Below are positions 30,363-41,515 of a stretch of 64,000 bases of DNA, one piece after another (positions within the stretch are counted from its first letter, which is position 1; every line of letters starts with the position of its first letter). This DNA is from Peronospora farinosa (lineage: Eukaryota > Oomycota > Peronosporomycetes > Peronosporales > Peronosporaceae). The translations under genes were made by a program, and so were the position numbers. Location: NCBI GenBank assembly GCA_947646735.1, contig CANTFK010000270.1, positions 62,001-126,000 of the forward strand, read 5' to 3'. The notes under the pieces were generated by a model. It had not been told where the DNA came from and ran no database searches. It was given only the letters and a program-made list of their open reading frames with translations.

Positions 30363-31762
30363 TGTGGTAAAGTGGTTTCCTAAATTGTGAAGAACCCAGG
30401 TTCCAGTTGGATTGAAGGGACAAGGGGCCGTGGACTAGGGAGAAGGGCTCACGCACTCGAGAGAAGGGACCGAAGATAATGGGAACCTCGGAGTGAAGCG
30501 ACCGTTGGCTGAGAATTTGAAAGAAAAATAAAGGAGAGGGTACTGTTTAACCGGTACCGAAGGGAGTCGACCATGGCCCTCATTGGTCGACCCGGTCCAT
30601 CATTGGTCGAACAGGTCCCTAATCGGTAGACCTGGGTCCCTCATCGGTAGACCTCGGCTCCTCGTCGGTCGAACGGGTCCTTCATTGGTCGACCCGGTCC
30701 CTCATCGGTAGACCCGGTACCTCGTCGGTAGACCTGGGTCTCTCATTGGTCGAACAGGTTCCTCATCGGTAGACCTGGGTCCCTCATTGGTCGACCAGGT
30801 CCCTCATCGGTAGACCTGGGTCCCTCATTGGTCTACCAGGTCCCTCATTGGTCGACCCGGTCCCTCATTGGTCGACCCGAGTCCCTCATTGGTCGACCTG
30901 GGTCCCTCATTGGTCGACCTCGGCCCCTCGGGGTTCAGCCACTCCTGACCAGTTAATACAAGGATCAGACCAGTCGACGCAAGGAATCAGAGCTTCAGGC
31001 AAGGATAGAGTAAAGGAGTTAAAAGGATAGGACTATATTAAATACTACTCAATTTGCGATCTACTTGGCAAGTCTTCGTCGCGCTGTAAAGGAACTCTAG
31101 TCTGGCCACACGCCTGTTCCGGGGAAGGGATATATTTGGCCCCCCCGTTGAAGACAGGCGTGTAGTTAGACTCAAGTGCGAGCTGAAACCCACGTGGCAC
31201 GACTCCGTCACCCAAGAAGGACTTGCTCTAAGCTACTCACTGTTCCAGGAAGGGATGAATTTTGGCCTCCCGTCGAAGACAGGTGTGTAGCGAAGTTCAA
31301 GTGCGAATAGAGCTCCAGGATATATTTGGCCTGTGAGCTCGTTCGAGTAGCAACACCCCCCAAGACCCGCTATCGGAAGCGGTCACCCTAACCTCACGGT
31401 CCGGGAGCAAACTAAAGGTCAGGTGGTTAATACCCCTGAAACAGAAGGAAAAGGCCAGGGACGACAAGCGCCCCTGAAGAATTTGGCTCTAAGTCCACTC
31501 TCGACAAGGTCGATCGAGTGGCCACCTACCGGCCCACCGAGTGAAGCATATCCACTCGAGGCCCCCCAGGTCTACCTCCCTCAAGGCAGACATCTACATC
31601 GTCACCAAGTCCTCCTAAGAGTGCAACCCGCCAGCCGACGGGTACACAAGGTGAGAGAAGGTTCATACGCGGCATCGGGGTACCCCCTCCGACAGTCGGC
31701 AGTCCGGCACAGTGAGTGGTTTGGGGTCTCATCATACAATTTTGAGAACCCACTCCACCACA
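30363..31762 (+). repeat. Solo LTR of TGTGGT family inside element B integrase
   Basis: 1,400 bp, TGTGGTAAAGTGG...CCACTCCACCACA, flanked by the 4-bp direct repeat GATC (30359-30362 and 31763-31766). Its minisatellite (about 30,570-30,925) has some 17 units. Its sequence is almost the reverse complement of the solo LTR at 16,281-17,693. The insertion splits integrase between LVLVD and the KITAEATAK region. Confidence 0.9.
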
Positions 31763-32290
31763 GATCCACTAGAACCAATACGCCCGTGCGTTTCTGTTCA
31801 TCCGGTGGAAGGCCAAAGATAAAATCCATCCTGACCGAGCGCCAGGCTTCCGTATCAATCGGAAGCGGACGCAATGGGGCTTGTGAAGACGGCGCGGGCT
31901 TCACACGCTGACAGATTTCACAGGAGCGCACCCATTTCTGGATGTACTTATACATTCGCGGCCAGAAAAATACGCGAGAAATAGCCGCAAACGTCTTCTC
32001 GCGACCCATGTGTCCGCCAGATGGGCTGTAGTAAAATTCATGAACCAATCGGGCTCGAAGGTCGTCATCAGCAGAGATGACGACACGCGGGGAATCAAAG
32101 ACGTCCATCGTGTACGTCAGCAACGGACCGTCAAGCGCGTAACGCTTGATGTTGTCGCGTGTTGGTTTCGTCAACTTCGCGAGTAATTTTTCGCTCGGGT
32201 CCCTGAGATAGCTGATGATTCCTACATAGAAGGAATCATTTGCGTAGGATTCAGCGATCTGAGTTCGGATCGAAAGCACCGGAGTCTAAA
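31763..32290 (-). pseudogene. Element B integrase, N-terminal half
   Basis: Contains the zinc-binding HHCC module (HEFYYSPSGGHMGREK...WVRSCEICQRVK) and the first catalytic Asp in SVRMDFIFGLPPDEQKR, ending at LVLVD, where the solo LTR begins. The frame is open from about 32,279 down to the LTR. Confidence 0.82.
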
Positions 32291-33720
32291 TCATCGCATT
32301 GAGCTCCAGCTCAATACAACACGCACAGATATCTTTGTCGTCATCAACATACTCCGTTTGATGACCCATATCGAGCCGAGGATCGTAATCAGGACGACGA
32401 GAAAGCGCGTTAGCGATAATGTTATTCTTGCCAGGCTTTTAATGCACCACAAATTATACTCGGCAAAAAATGACAACCACCGTGCCTACAATGGGACAAG
32501 TGAGGACTCTTGACGGCGGTACGCAATGATGCGTGATCTGTGTAGATAGAAAACATCTTTTTGCCAAGCAAATATACTCTAAACTTGATTAGCGCGTAAC
32601 GCATAGCCAAAAGTTCCTTGTCGTGTACCGTATAATTTTTCTCGGCAGGTTTCATCTGTCGTGATTGAAAACTCACGACGCGCTCTCGACCCTTGTCATC
32701 AAATTGCATAAGGGCACATCTTATACCGAAATTTCTCGCGTCACATACGACGTGGAATGGCTTCGAGTCATCAGGTAGCATCAGCATCGGTGCCTCGGAC
32801 AAGCTCTTCTTTACGGAGTCGAAGGCAGATTGATGTTCTGCCGTCCATAACCATACTGCGTCTTTCTTGAGCAAAGTCGATAATGGCTGAATTAGCTCAG
32901 CATAGTTCTTCGTATACTTATTCAAGTAATTCGCCAGAACGAGCCATTGACGTAATTCAGTTTGGTTCCAGGGCGTTGGCCAGGAACAGATCGATGAGAT
33001 CTTCTCAGGATCAGCCCGGACACCTTCCTTTCTGACGTAGCAACCGAGTACTGGAATCTTCGGAGCGCAGAAGACACATTTCTTCAAATTCGCGTACAAT
33101 TTATTCTCGCGCATAACTTGAAACACCTGCTTCAAGTGTCGAAGGTATACCTCCGTAACGCTGAGCTTTTGCTCATCGCGGCTGTGAACAAAAATGTCGT
33201 CAAAGTAGCTCGGTGCAAAGTCGCGAAGTGGACGAAGTACTTGTGTCACCATCCGATTGAACGTAGCTGGAGCTTCTTAAGACCTTGTGGCATGACTAGC
33301 CACTCCCAAAGCATCCCGCTTGGGGTGCTGACCGCAGTGAACGGAATGTCACTGTACCTCATGAGGATCTGATAGACACCGTCTGTCAGATCTATGGCGC
33401 TGTAGATCTCGCTCCCGGACATGGTATTTAGTACCATGTCTTTTCGAAAGATAGGCGTTTGAGACGGGATCGTGGCGTCATTCAGCTTGTTAAAGGCGTG
33501 CACAATGATCCGACCGCCGGTGGATTTCTTCACAAAGAAAGTCAGATTCGAATGTGGCGAGATACTCTCGCGGACATGGCCAGCCTTGCGGTGACCCTCG
33601 AAAAATTTATCAATAGCGATGACTTGATCGCGCGGAAACGGCCACTACCTTATCACGCAGTATTTCGATCCTGTCACGAGATCTATCTCGTTCCGCACAC
33701 CACGATCCGCCGGAAGCTCA
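32291..33720 (-). pseudogene. Element B reverse transcriptase and RNase H
   Basis: RT motifs: RKAGHVRESISPHS, HAFNKLNDATIP, SAIDLTDGVYQILM, SYFDDIFVHSRDE (catalytic YFDD intact), LGCYVRKEGVRADPEK. RNase H: PFHVVCDARNFGIRCALMQFD, KELLAMRYALIKFRVYLLG, IYTDHASLRTA. Lesions: an in-frame TAG (33647-33645) before WPFPRD; a 1-nt deletion in GLKN (33272-33277) that shifts APATFNRMVTQ out of frame; another frame loss in the ARWLSFFAEY block near 32,480-32,500; a TAA in VVHYKPG. All four are shared with element B2. Confidence 0.85.
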
Positions 33721-34213
33721 GCTGAAACTTTCTCCGGGAAAATATCTGCGTACTCACGGGCGATATTGTATACAGGGTTGCCCAAAGCACGAAGAGCATC
33801 CCAAGACTGTGCCGCGAAGGTCGTTCGCGCGCTGATTTCGGGCGAGCCTCCAGAACTTCTTTACTGGCTGCTTCGGTGGCTGAAACAATGCACACTTGCT
33901 CGATGTCGCCGGCCTTGAGTTCATGTAGGAAGTCTTTACATGCAAGGTCTGGCAGAGATGTGATATCTGCAGCAGTGCTCGGTGGTCTCGCTACCTCAAT
34001 GTAGCGGCCACGATGTGGGGATCCCTCCACATATTCAAGCGCGCATACGGATTCCGTCACTACGGAATCAAATGCATCAGTTTTTTGACGTGCATTTCGC
34101 CGTCTCGGTGATCGGCGTGCTCCTTTCTTGTATTTTCTCTTGCGTCTCGAGCCCTGCTCGAGACTGGCACGTCGCTATCACAAGAGGATGATGTACCCCC
34201 CTCTAGACGTGGG
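33721..34213 (-). pseudogene. Element B pre-RT spacer
   Basis: Reads MTESVCALEYVEGSPHRGRY and DLACKDFLHELKAGDIEQVC, the region between the repetitive spacer and RT, matching 60,950-61,230 in element B2. A frameshift follows LEARPKSARE. It ends where element A's LTR begins. Confidence 0.7.
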
Positions 34214-34218
34214 ATCTC

Positions 34219-34560
34219 TGTAACGGGGCTAGATCGTACCGTCACTAGCTTACACGCGCGCTCGAGGAAGACTCAAGCCCAAGTATTAGGTATTAAGTAA
34301 ATTTTACTCTGATTTTTTATTTTTGTTTTGATTCGTACTAATTACGAAGATTTTAGTCGTAAAATCGTACAGAGTTCCCGCCTTTCGGGAACCACACAAT
34401 TTCAGGTTAATTTATCATTGGTCCATATTGGGACTTTAGGCCTTAATAATAAACCAATAATAAATTGCCACGCTGTGCTCGCATATTCGGGCCCAGCACC
34501 TGTCTACATATGTAATTGCTTATTTATGTTAGTTTTATGTGTGTAATGTGACCCATTACA
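34219..34560 (-). repeat. 3' LTR of element A
   Basis: 342 bp, plus strand TGTAACGGGGCTAG...GTGACCCATTACA; the adjacent TCACCCCCTTCTC is the polypurine tract on the minus strand. Internal hairpins include arms TTACGA/TCGTAA and TTCCCG/CGGGAA. Confidence 0.87.
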
Positions 34561-34711
34561 TCACCCCCTTCTCAAGACAGAACCCACCAACCGTGAGTGC
34601 TCAACTGTCGAAACCCCATCGCTCACAAACAAACAAGCAATGTCCTGATACCCAACACCCAATCCAGCAGCACTCCCAAGCACCATCAGCGGGAGTTCAA
34701 CAACCAGCATC

Positions 34712-35458
34712 ATGGCGCAACAACTCATACCTTGGCCACTGTATGACTTGTCCGGAGCTCACGCTCCGGACTCACTGGAAACAATGCGGGACTACTTCCG
34801 GCGATTCCGAAAACTGCGCGGGAAGAATCTTGATGGAATCGGGTATGAGGCCCTGCAACGTTCTTGGTGTGCCTTCGTTCAACGTTGGAATCGGATGCTC
34901 GAGGATGGTATCAGCTTCCAACTATGGCCGCCAATCGAGAGGAGCTTCGCGCCGATCACTCCATCGGCGCGCTACGCGAAAGAGTGAGTGAGGATGCTTG
35001 GAATGAGGACCGCCTCTGCTTCGTTCATGCCAATGAAGGTATGCCAGTCTTGTGACTCGACGCCACGCCCAACACATGACGAATGGCGACGACACATCGC
35101 TGAATGTCCACTCAGTGATCGCGAACGAAGTTGGATTGCAAAGTATGAGCGAAGTCTGAGCGAACGGAGAAGCGCAGTTATTCGTGGTGTGCCTTGCTGA
35201 CAGCACCATTCGCGACAGTGGAGTCAATCTCCGCGGAATAATCAGCGCAGGGTAGCCACAAGTTCGCCTTCCCGTCCTGTTGCGCGATTCTCGCCTCGCA
35301 ATCGTGGTAAAATGTATTTACCACGACGTTCTCCTTCACGGCATCATTCTCTCTCGCGTCATCGTTCTCGTTCTCGACGACGTGGATCTCCTTACCGCTC
35401 TCGTTTGTCACGAGAGCGTTCGCGTGCTCGCCCGCATTGGGATAGCCCAACTTCGTGA
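34712..35458 (+). pseudogene. Antisense accessory gene of element A (N-domain, zinc module, RS tail)
   Basis: Opposite strand to gag-pol, starting ATG 34712, just inside the 3' LTR. The N-domain has IPWPLYDLSGAHAPDSLE, MRDYFRRFRKLRGKN, YEALQRSWCAFVQRWN. After a 1-nt deletion near 34,927 the protein continues NREELRADHSIGALRERVSED (intact across this point in A'). Then, in the next frame, a putative zinc module CQSCDSTPRPTHDEWRRHIAEC, the helix ERSWIAKYERSLSERR, one stop (35198), and a strongly basic RS-rich tail (SPSRPVARFSPRNRG, RHRSRSRRRGSPY, RERSRARPH), ending at 35458. The layout resembles a nucleocapsid or an RNA-binding adaptor (inference). The tail overlaps the acidic C-terminal tail of pol on the other strand. 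Confidence 0.6.
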
Positions 35459-35914
35459 TTTCATACGACAGTACCACATCTGGAACGTCCCGAAGGGGTG
35501 AGGAGCGTGGTACCATGTATCCTGCTCGGGAGGGAATCCAAGCCAACGTACTCGTTACCTGCGCACGGATGGAACCGCGCGCTTCTCATGTGCCGACTGC
35601 AGTATAGGTTGGGGAGGGTCCTCGTCACCCACAATGCGGTCCACAATCCAGCGCACCTGTCCCTCCGCATTAATAAGCGGAGGAGGGCCCTCGCGATGGT
35701 AATGCTGGCGTCCTAGTTGCCCAGGGCGATGTTGATCAGGCCGTGAACAGAGCTGCCGATGCTCAGCTGGAGACTGAGGCTGCCAGTAAGCGTGTTGCCC
35801 AGGCGGAGAAGACTGCGAGTGAGACCCGGCAGTCGAACCATGAGCTGCTCGAACGGATAAGGGTTCTGGAGCGCCAGGTGCTTGATCATGTGCAGAAGGG
35901 ATCGAGGCCGCGCC
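35178..35914 (-). pseudogene. Element A pol: linker, chromodomain, acidic tail
   Basis: After the GPY/F module the sense strand continues through a Gln/Pro/Ser-rich linker (SHSQSSPPGQHAYWQPQ), GPPPLVDAEGQ-like text and a chromodomain, RVRWLGFPPEQDTW, then RDVPDVVLSYE. It ends in an Asn/Asp/Glu-rich tail (VVENENDDARENDAVKEN) that stops at 35178. A TAA replaces the Tyr codon in the chromodomain's RRYRVRW. In the homologous place B2 is open. Confidence 0.65.
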
Positions 35915-37507
35915 CTATGTCATCGGCGCGTCGAGCACGACGGGAAGGCCGTTCGACTTACGAACCCCTGAAGCTGGCGTCGGAGCCAAGCAGTGAAGCG
36001 TAGCCGGACGATATTCCTTCAGCCGCCCAACATAGAATGTCGGGTGGAGTCGCAGTGACGAGGGAACATCGAGTGTATAAGTGTCGCCGATTTCCTTCAG
36101 AACCTTGAATGGACCGATGAAGCGTGTCGCGAGTTTACTCGCGCCTAGGTTAGTGACCGCTAAATGCCTTAGACCTTCTGTAGAAAATAATACACGATCG
36201 CCTTTTTCAAACCTGCTCATGTTCTTTCTGCCATGTTTGGCAGCGTTCTCTTTCTTCTGGTCTAACGCAGACTGTAGTGCGTCGCGTGCAAACCGGGTGA
36301 TGGCTCGACGTTGGAGTATAAACTCCAACACAGCCATGTCATCAATTGGTCGCGCCGACTCAATCGGCGCGTAGTTGGGAGTAGGCGAACGCGTACCCGA
36401 CCCGGGCCAATTAATGTCTGCGCAGTCCATCGAGCTAATGGGGACGCCACGTCTGATGGCGTCAAAATGACCGTCTTTGCCTTCGATCAAGATACTACAT
36501 TGGCGTTCAAAATACCGTGAGCTGCACTCGATCCTTGTTTATTACCTTTATCTCCCCCCAGAATGGAGCCAATAGGTGTTGTGGGTCGCCCCACGGCCAG
36601 GACAGTATGAACACGAGGGTGACGAGCCGTATTCACAAAAAATGGCGTCAACCCTGTAGACGCGTGTACGGCGTTGTTGAGTGCGAACTCAGCGAGTGGT
36701 AAAAATGCACTCCAACTTGTGAATGACGTAGCGTAACTTCGAAGAACGTCTTCGAGGGCCCGGTTCACGCGCTCGGTTTGCCCATTCGTTTCCGGATGGG
36801 CCGCAGTCGACATCAGCAGTTTTGTCCCGAGGAGCTCGAAAAGTGACGTCCAAAATGCGGACGTAAATCGCGGATCTCGATCCGAAACAATGTTTTCTGG
36901 AAGGCCGATGATGACGGAACACCGCGTCGATGAAGTGCGCCGCGGTCTCAAGCGCGGTGACCTTAGCGTGAACAGGCACTAGATGCGTCATCTTGCTGAA
37001 TCTGTCAACAAAGACCAAGATGCCCGTTCGAGCTTGGCTATCGGGCGCAAGCCCGAAGATAAAGTCCATCGAAACTGATCTCCAGGACTCTACTGCAGTT
37101 GACAACGATCGCAAGGGAGCCTGAGACGATGGAGATGGCTTCACACGCTGGCAGATTTCGCACGTTCGGATCCAGTTGCGTACCCACTTATACATGTGGG
37201 CCAGAAGAAGTCTCGAGACACAGCCGCGAAAGTCTTTTCGCGGCCTAAATGGCCGCCAGCAGGGGGCATCGTGATATTCGTGGATGATTATTGCACGCAA
37301 ATCCATGTCATTGGCAATCACCGTGCGAGGAGAATCGAATTGGTCGATGCTATACAGAAGAAAATCGCCGTCTAAACTGTATCGATGAATATGGTCGCGC
37401 TTGGTTCGGGATAAGGCTCCCAGTGAAGCATCGCTGGGAGCACTCAGATACTCGATAACGTCTGCATAGTCTAGATGCGCCTTTGTACGCTGCGACGATC
37501 TCATCAA
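35915..37507 (-). pseudogene. Element A integrase
   Basis: HHCC zinc module (HEYHDAPCW...WIRTCEICQRVK), catalytic [84 protein letters not shown] and GPY/F RFIGPFKVLKEIGDTYTLDVP. The Asp-Asp-Glu triad is present, but frameshifts occur near 36,910 ([10 protein letters not shown]), 37,260 and 36,490. Perfect hairpins are frequent (for example 36311-36328, 36351-36371 and 36443-36463). Confidence 0.82.
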
Positions 37508-38966
37508 ATAAACACAGCTCGGGTGTGACCCGAGTTAAGATTCAGCGATACACACATCGCACATCGATCATCATCGTCATCTTCATCAGTCGCCTGACGA
37601 CTCAGGGCAGTCCGAGGATCGTAGTCGGTACGTCGTGACAGAGCATCAGCGAGAATATTTGTCTTGCCTGGCTTGTAATGTACGACGAAGTTGTACTCAG
37701 AGAAGAATGAGATCCATCGTGCCATCCGTTGGGACAGGTGTGGGCTCTTCATCGCTGTGCGCAGTGATGCATGATCGGTATACAAAGCAAATGTACGTTA
37801 TCCAAGCAGATGCACGCGAAACTTGATGAGTGCATAGCGCATCGCTAATAACTCCTTGTCGTGAACCGGATATTTCTTCTCAGCTGGCTTCATCTGTCGC
37901 GACTGATAGCTCACGACTCGTTCGCGGACCCCATCATCAAATTGCATGAGGGCACAACCGATTGCAAAATCACTGGCGTCGCAAACCACGTGGAACAGCT
38001 TGGAGTCGTCTGGTAGGACCAGCACTGGCTCTAACGCCAGGCTCTTCTTTACTGCTTCGAAGGCTGCTTGGTGCTCGGGACGCCACAACCACGTGGCGTC
38101 TTTCTTCAAGAGTGACGACAAAGGCTGAATGGAATAAGCATAATCTTTCGTATACTTATGCAAGTATTTGGCCACTGGCGCAGCTCCGTAGGGTTCTTGG
38201 GTGTGGGACAAGAACAGATGGACGACACCTTCTCTGGATCCGATCAAACTCCCGATTTACTCACATAGCAACCCAACACCGAAATCTACGGTACAAAAGA
38301 CACACTTCTTGAGATTTGCATACAACTTGTTGTCCCGCATTACTAAAACACTTGTTCAGGTGTTGAAGGTGAACTTGAACATCGTTGAGGTTGCCCTCAG
38401 CGCGACTGTGGAAGAAGATGTAGTCAAAATAACTTGGAGCAAAGTTCCGAAGGGGTCTCAACACTTGAGACACCTTGCGATGGAAAGTGGCCGGAGCGTT
38501 CTTCAACCCTTGTGGCAAACCGCCACTTCCATAACATGCCACTCGGGGTGCTCACCGCGGTGAGTGGGATATCACTCGGTCGCATCAGAATCTGGTAAAA
38601 GCCATCGGTCAAGTCGATGGCACTGAAGATGACACTTCCTGACATGGAATTCAGCACCATGTCCTTCCTGGGAATAGGCTTTTGCGCAGGAATAGTGGCA
38701 TCATTCAACTTATTGAACGCATGCACTATCCGCCAGCCTCCCGTAGCCTTCTTCACGCAGAAGGTTGGACTCGAATGTGGTGAGATACTTTCACGCACAT
38801 GACCCGCTTTGCGGCGGCCTTCGAAGAATGCGTCAATAGCTTCGACTTGATCTCGAGGCAACGGCCACTGCCGTGTCACACAATACTTCGACCCTGGCAC
38901 AAGATCAATCTCGTGCCGAACACCACGGTCCGCAGGAAGTTCAGCCGGGATCTTGTCCGGGAACAC
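37508..38966 (-). pseudogene. Element A reverse transcriptase and RNase H
   Basis: RT: PADRGVRHEIDLVPGSKYC, VKKATGGWRIVHAFNKL, SAIDLTDGFYQILM, GLKNAPATFHRKVSQVL and SYFDYIFFHSR. The catalytic YFDD reads YFDY here, removing an essential Asp. RNase [59 protein letters not shown]. Frame breaks lie near 38,510, 38,330 and 38,230; the last two recur in A'. Confidence 0.82.
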
Positions 38967-39786
38967 GTCTGCATACTCACGAGCAATGTCGTAGACGGGG
39001 TTACCAGATTATCGCAGAGCCTCCCATGACTGTGATGCAAACCTTTCTTCACGCGCTGACCTTGGCTCAGCGCTTCGAGGACGCGCCACATGCTCCTCGA
39101 TTGCCACTGTAACCACCTCGTAGGTGATCAGACACACTTGTTCCACAGTGCCTCCCTTAAGGTCACGTAGGAAATGCTTCCAGGAAAGCCCTGGGAAGGC
39201 TTGTAATGGAAGACGCATCACGAGGAGGACTCTCGACCTCGATATATTGGCGCCTTTGTGGGCTCCCTTCCACGTACACGATAGCGTGGACACATTCCAA
39301 CGCTAAATTCTCGTTGCTGTTGTCCCCATCGTGCTTCGAGTCACTACTCGAAGCTGGCGAACCGCAGTCAGGTGATAAACCATCACCCCCCCCCTCTAGG
39401 CACTGGATGTTCTCATCCATAATGCCGGAAACACTAGACGTGAGTAGCTCAAGCTCGACCGTCGACACTTGATGCGGGAGCTCCTGCTCGGCCGCCGTAA
39501 ACCCGTGTGGGAGCTCCTGCTCAACCACAATTTGCCCATGTGGGAACCTTGGTTCGACCACAATGGGTGATGATGGGAGCCCCGGTTCGACCATCATGCT
39601 CTCGCGTGGGGACTTCTTTCCGTCCACGTCACACTCGCTGGCGAGCTCTTGCTCGTCGTCACAATGTCCTTGTGGGAGCCCCTGCTCGACCACAATAGGT
39701 GCAGATGACCCCGTGGGAACCCCTGTTCAACCGCGTTAATGACGCGCGGGAACCCCTGTTCGACCGCGTCGTCCTCGTCATCCTCC
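38967..39786 (-). pseudogene. Element A PR-RT spacer with VEQELPH-type repeats
   Basis: The minus strand reads repeats of the type [45 protein letters not shown], followed by a Ser-rich acidic segment and [19 protein letters not shown]. These short Val-Glu-Gln-x-Leu/Phe-Pro units are shared with B and B2 but differ in number. No enzymatic motif is seen. They probably form a flexible linker between protease and RT in the polyprotein (inference). Confidence 0.65.
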
Positions 39787-40395
39787 TCACTTATGTAGCG
39801 AGGAGTCACTGTCACTTGTGTCTCGAAGAACAGCACAAGCAGTGCAGAGAGGGCCATCGCTCGCTCTGTGCACCGCCAGCGTCGCGGAATCACTATCCAC
39901 GACTATGACGTTCGGCCAGCCGCTTGGAGATACCAAGAGATGGGTAAACACTTCACTGACATCGAACTTGCGTCGACGTCTCACTGGTCTGGCTAACCAG
40001 TCGATCTGGGGCTTATAACGTTCCAACCATGGCAGGCCCAGTATGCAATCGAATGCATAATTCATTGCGATCACCAAGAAATCATCATTACTGCGAAAAC
40101 CATCAAACGTGTACGGCAACGACACTTCGCGCCGCGATACGCGGTGTGGTTTCCCGTCAGCTAACTTGACGATGACTTGGCCAGGTCCCTCACGGACCTG
40201 GATGCTGGGAGGCAGCATCGATAAACAAACTTCACGAAAGAAATCATTCGTTGCTCCTAAGTCCAGGAGTGCTCGTAGAAGTCGCCAGACACCAGCGACA
40301 TGTAAACTGACAATAATCAGACGTGAATCACCACTCGTAGTGGTGGCATTTAACCGTGCGCGTAGCGCAGGAGGACTGGAAGGTTGGGCTGCCAC
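39787..40395 (-). pseudogene. Element A retroviral-type aspartic protease
   Basis: 202-codon open frame: DSRLIIVSLHVAGVWRLLRA, catalytic-site region LLDLGATNDFF (Asp kept, DSG changed to DLG), VKLADGKPHRVSRREV, LPYTFDGFRSNDDFLVI and AFDCILGLPWLERYKPQIDW. Family proteases cut the gag-pol polyprotein. A leucine in place of the catalytic-triad Ser/Thr makes activity doubtful. Confidence 0.8.
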
Positions 40396-40439
40396 CGGGG
40401 GACCCGGACCTCCGTTCCAACCAGTAGGGCGCCCTGCAC

Positions 40440-41489
40440 CTACTGGTCCCGACCGTTTTTTGGACGTGCGGCCGGTACAGCACCCTCATGATGGGCATCC
40501 ACTGCTACCAACGATACCGGCGCTGGCGCACGGCACTCAGCCGCGCGATGCCCTGGCTTGCGACAACGAAAGCAAACCATTTGAAGCCCGGTGCGAGCAT
40601 CACCCTTATGGGAAATGACACGTCGTCGGTCACCCGACGACTCAATCACGTCGATCTCCATAGGTTCTGGACCAGAAGGCCGAGGGACGGTGACGACCGA
40701 GGGTTTGGCATATGCCTTTGTGACCCTAAAGTCTTCACGGAGTGCGATGGCAAATGCCTCCTCCAATGTGGCAGGCTCCGCGCGCTCCAGCGATAAGCGG
40801 GTCTGCCCCTCACGAAAATCATCCACAAAGACATTCACCTACGTGTACATGTCCATGGGTTGCGTGATAATACACGACGCCAGATGCCTAGCCATCTGTA
40901 CGTAGTCGCACATCGCCATTTTACCCTGCCGCATCGACAGGAATCTTGATCGCACCAATTTCTCCTCTTGCGGTGGCTCGAAGGAAAGACGGAGATCGTC
41001 CTGGATGGTATCCAAGGTGGGGAACGCATGCTCGTCCACAACGAGCTTACCAAGGGTCCACTCCTTGGCCTTCCCGGTGAGGCGGGAAAGAAGGTAGTTG
41101 ACCTTCTCCTGGGGTACTTCAAGAAGTCTCGAGGCGATGGCGATATCAACTTCTCGGAACCACCGATTCAGCGACAACCAATCCTTACCTTCTCCTGAGT
41201 AGGAGGAGGTTTCCATCTTCACGGCCTCATTACATTAAGGACGCGAGGGAGTTAAGCCTCGACGGGTGGATTCGGCGAGATTGCGTGCCATAAACTCATG
41301 TATGGCGAGACGTTGCGCGTCAGGGAACACTGATCTCATCAGCGACGCGACGAATGCCTCTCCCGATGTCGCCGCGAGGCGAGTAAGGGCATCCCACTCA
41401 ACACCAGTAAGATGAGGGAAGGTCGCGTGCTCCAGAAATAAATCTGGAGCGTCAAAGTACGACGATTCGCTCATCCCAAACTCGGGCAT
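40440..41489 (-). pseudogene. Element A gag
   Basis: N-terminal part MPEFGMSESSYFDAPD...LEHATFPHLTG, then a TAA (41237-41235). The same frame continues with [23 protein letters not shown] and the gag core [48 protein letters not shown] follows DMYT, and the zinc knuckle CFRCRKPGHRAAEC (CX2CX4HX4C) is near 40,530. The TAA is shared with A', so translation from the internal Met (KMETSS) is an alternative to decay. Confidence 0.82.
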
Positions 41490-41515
41490 AGGAAGGACTA
41501 CTAAGTGCTACCAGG

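Noticed and set aside
35178..35546. Minus-strand 122-codon frame beginning MAWIPSRAG as a separate gene
   Set aside because: Its first part is an out-of-frame reading of the chromodomain; only the later tail is in the pol frame, so it is annotated as part of pol.
35743..36003. Plus-strand coiled-coil frame (AADAQLETEAASKRV...), also at 51,460-51,717
   Set aside because: It lies opposite the Gln/Pro/Ser-rich linker of pol, which reads through to the chromodomain on the minus strand. The heptad look is what the complement of a CAG/CTG-rich linker gives, so I treat it as a shadow rather than the C-terminus of the accessory gene.
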